Origin: Spongospora subterranea
Taxonomy: Eukaryota; Endomyxa; Phytomyxea; Plasmodiophorida; Plasmodiophoridae
Length of the DNA: 20,357 bases
Assembly (NCBI GenBank): GCA_900404475.1
Contig: OUQQ01000342.1
Location: forward strand, 1 to 20,357
Reading direction: 5' to 3'
Position 1 is the first letter of the stretch. The number at the start of each line of letters is the position of its first letter. Below are positions 17,856 through 20,357 of this stretch, one piece after another. The notes beneath the pieces are model-generated. The model searched no databases, was not told the origin of the DNA, and worked only from the letters and a program-made list of their open reading frames with translations. The position numbers and the translations under genes are program-made.

Positions 17856-19980
17856 CAGTTCTTGATTCAGTCTGAACATTAAAGGAATTCAATGTTTTAG
17901 CATTGAATACAGAAAAATAACGCTTCTTCCTTATATTCTTGCGGTACTTTCGCCACTGATCTTGGAAGCTCAGCATTTCACGAATATTGTCATCCACTGG
18001 ACAATGAAAGACATTAGCGGATAGAAGCCGCTTTGTTTTATCATCAAGTTGCCGTAGAATATCGAAAATGGATACTTCAAATAAGACAACATGATCGAGG
18101 GCAATAAAACTAGCTGGAACAGGGGCCCTTTTCTTGCTATTCATTGTGAGAGCGCCACCGATGGCTGACCATGGGCCCAGCAGAGCTACTTGGACATGTA
18201 TCGGAACTTGAGAACTCTTGTAATAGTTAACAGATTCTCTTGGAGAACGCAGTGGAAAATTGGAGTCTTCTCTTCCAGCGGCTGTTGAGGCATCGGAAGC
18301 GGATTTGAATGCGGCAAAAAATTGAAGAGCAACTTCAGGATCATTAATCGATTGTCTTCTCAAGGCGACAGTTCGCCCACGTAGTAATCGATGCCGATCG
18401 CTGTCCTGACGTGAAGCTTCTGGGCTAAGCTTCAGAGGTGATTTCGGGCTGGTGGCGTTTATAGCCGCTTTGTCATCTCCTGTTAGTTCGACAGAAGAGT
18501 TCATTCTGGCCAAGATTGATTTTCTGCGAGCTTCCACATGGGGATGCCGAGGTTTTTGTGGTTTTTCGTTGCCGATAACGTACTCTTCTTCATACGAAGG
18601 TAAGAGTTCGCGAACAACTCTACAAATAATCCACTTTCAGCAACGTGATAAATGGCGTAAAATCGTGGTCACCTGATATGGCCACTCTTCACGAACAGAA
18701 TGACATTCGGACAGCTTTGGTTCTGTTGATAGATCACAGTTTTTGGTAGAACCGTCCGAATGCGGCTTGAATGGCTAATATCAAATATGGACGACAAAGG
18801 AGCCTTTTTGAAATATGGGAGCTTCTCAAAGAAATGCTGTTTTTCTTTGTGGATTTTATGGACGTACGGATACATGTAAAGGCGAAAATCACTCTCATTC
18901 ATCATACCAAGAATACAGTCTCGCTTTGCCATCAAAGCAGCATTTCTTATACCAGTTTTGGACATGAGCGATAACTCGCCAAAGGCAGTACCACTTTGAA
19001 TCTCCCCCACCTCTGATTGATATCTGGCGTTTGAGCCGCTCTTCTTCACGCTGATTAGTCCATAGAATAGGACATAAAACTCTCTGCCTGCATCCCCCTT
19101 ACCGGAAGTGATTATGCAATTAGTCCAGTTCCTGGTTGGGAGCAGCGCTGCCTACCTCTTGACATAGAAAATCACCAGCTCCCACACAAAGCAGTTTGAG
19201 GTTCATGAAGATCGACCGCAGTTGTGGAGGCGAGAGATTATATTTATGAAATGAATCTTTTACAAGCTCGATTAAGAAGGTGATTTCTTGAAAGAGCCGT
19301 TGGCTGGGCGGTTTCATTAGAATGCTGATGATGATCTAAAGAACTATCAACATGAATACTACGGCGCAAGCAATTAGTTCATTCTGACATTATCTTGGAG
19401 ATTAGTGTGATTTCCCATGACCGATATCGCCGAGAATGGCTATCCTAGCAAACAAGGTCAACGCGAATATTGAGAACCCAGATCAATTACAACAGATTGG
19501 CGGCACCTCAAGGGATTTATCCAACTCTTCTAGACCATGTAATGTGCTATCGGCATCGACATGAGGTCGCTCACGATCCATACTGGTGATGACGAACATG
19601 GACGGAAACACCACTTTGAAATCGTGGAAGTTCAATTTCACTTCCATCCGCTCCGAATTGTCGCCAATCAGCCGAGTTAGCATTGTTTCCGTGTGCCGGG
19701 TGACCGTATTCTTGATTAGTGTTTCTGGGATTTTGCCGGCTAAGTACTGCACTGATGGGATCGCCATTAAGAACGAGCGGACCATGTTCTGGAGCTCTTC
19801 AAGTCCCAGGTGCGTCTGGTTCTCGGACACAAACTCATTCCATGCTTCAGTCAAAATTATATCGCGGTCAACGTGAATGCTCAAATTCTTCAACGTGCTC
19901 CATCTTCGAACAAAAAAAGGAACCTTTTTTGTGAAACGCTCTTTGGGGTGAATAGTAGGAGCAAATACGGGAAGCAACAT
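17851..19980 (-). CDS. Protein with two cyclic-nucleotide-binding domains (CNBD2-like)
   Basis: Exons are 19980-19507, 19444-19389, 19324-19156, 19097-18673 and 18619-17851 (630 aa); introns are 62, 64, 58 and 53 nt. The N-terminal 158 residues are unrecognised. ILMKPPSQRL leads into the first cNMP-binding domain (about residues 190-310): GDAGREFYVLFYGLISV, then a phosphate-binding cassette FGELSL...GIRNAAL keeping the Gly-Glu (about 273-274) and Arg (about 284) that hold cyclic nucleotide. A second domain starts LPYFKKAPLSSIFDIS (about 325), is interrupted by a Ser-rich insert (about 377-500), and resumes VALLGPWSAIGGAL; here the cassette Glu is replaced by Gly, so binding is doubtful. The insert has two RRxS sites resembling PKA targets. 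A basic tail follows. No kinase, channel or GEF domain is visible. The exon 2-3 boundaries are the least certain. The start at 19980 is the first ATG of the frame. Confidence 0.8.
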
Positions 19981-20286
19981 AGATCAGGAGAACATTCAAT
20001 GTTTAAATATCTAGGTACTCTCGCGAGTCGATCCCCATAATGTGATCAGGCAAGCTCCCCCTAAATTCATGTGGCTCTCTCTCTGTAACATGCAGTGTCC
20101 ACCCTAAAGTACGGTGGCCCTGTAAATAGGTACAGTGCCCCATACGGAATGATGGATGCACTTCATCAACCGGATCATTCGTGTTAATACACCTTTGAGG
20201 CACCGTATTACTCGTCGCCTAACAACCGATACATTTTTACACCAACCAGCGCCGTTAGCTTTGCCATTCGATTTATTCGAACAAAA
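19981..20286. promoter_or_regulatory. Upstream region of the cyclic-nucleotide-binding protein gene
   Basis: These 306 bp hold no supported gene. The minus-strand open frame 20203-20003 shows no family resemblance. Given the strand alternation, this is probably a divergent promoter shared with a plus-strand gene starting near 20287. Confidence 0.4.
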
Positions 20287-20306
20287 ATGGTAGAAATCCT
20301 GTATCT
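20287..20306 (+). CDS. Possible first coding exon of a gene running off the window
   Basis: An ATG in a strong A-rich initiation context (ACAAAAATGG) opens MVEILYL and meets a good donor, GTGAGT, at 20307 after 20 coding nt. Candidate acceptors occur at TTCGAG, TATTAG and GGCAG before the window ends, giving introns in the local size range. The call also rests on the strict strand alternation, which predicts a plus gene here. The product cannot be identified. Confidence 0.3.
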
Positions 20307-20357
20307 GTGAGTCGTTATAACATTGGTATTTATTTTCGAGTATTAGGGCAGTAATTG

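Noticed and set aside
11402..20132. Shared 14-mer ATAGGTACAGTGCC near 11403 and 20117.
   Set aside because: About one such match is expected by chance in a window of this size, and the flanks do not align.

Overview
This is a gene-dense eukaryotic nuclear window whose genes are broken by very short introns. I placed 45 introns of 37-64 nt, nearly all GT...AG, by restoring the reading frame against protein families I know. The content points to an early-diverging, probably zoosporic (chytrid-like) fungus, or failing that another opisthokont protist. The clues are a lysosomal-type aspartylglucosaminidase, an SPT5 that mixes fission-yeast-like and animal-like C-terminal features, an MMS22L-like protein, and a cyclic-nucleotide-binding protein resembling families of flagellated cells. 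The taxon is an inference; I could not search any database.

Layout, left to right: AGA, aspartylglucosaminidase (+, 110-1412, 6 exons); SPT5, transcription elongation factor (-, 5937-1482, 21 exons); a 1.97 kb stretch with only a short tandem repeat and weak retroelement-like debris (5938-7908); ATG7, autophagy E1 enzyme (+, 7909-10459, 12 exons); isopentenyl-diphosphate isomerase (-, 11307-10475, 2 exons); a 0.95 kb divergent promoter region with a 79-bp tandem duplication and a CT/CA microsatellite; a VHS-GAT sorting adaptor (+, 12255-13769, 4 exons); an intronless 1,049-residue helical protein that best matches MMS22L (-, 17058-13909); a 52-residue membrane microprotein (+, 17554-17771, 2 exons), whose first exon is duplicated around a single N, probably an assembly artefact; and a protein with two cyclic-nucleotide-binding domains (-, 19980-17851, 5 exons). 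A possible first exon of a further + strand gene lies at 20287.

The eight genes alternate strand without exception (+ - + - + - + -). Convergent partners are separated by only 15-139 bp and divergent partners by about 0.3-2 kb. In four genes an AATAAA hexamer overlaps or almost touches the stop codon, so 3' UTRs must be very short or must overlap the neighbouring gene.

The genes do not form one pathway. They are housekeeping functions: glycoprotein turnover, transcription elongation, autophagy, isoprenoid synthesis, endosomal sorting and probable replication-fork repair. I found no new multi-gene system. The points most worth following up are the stop/poly(A) overlap, the SPT5 architecture, the PKA-like sites in the cyclic-nucleotide protein, and the microprotein.
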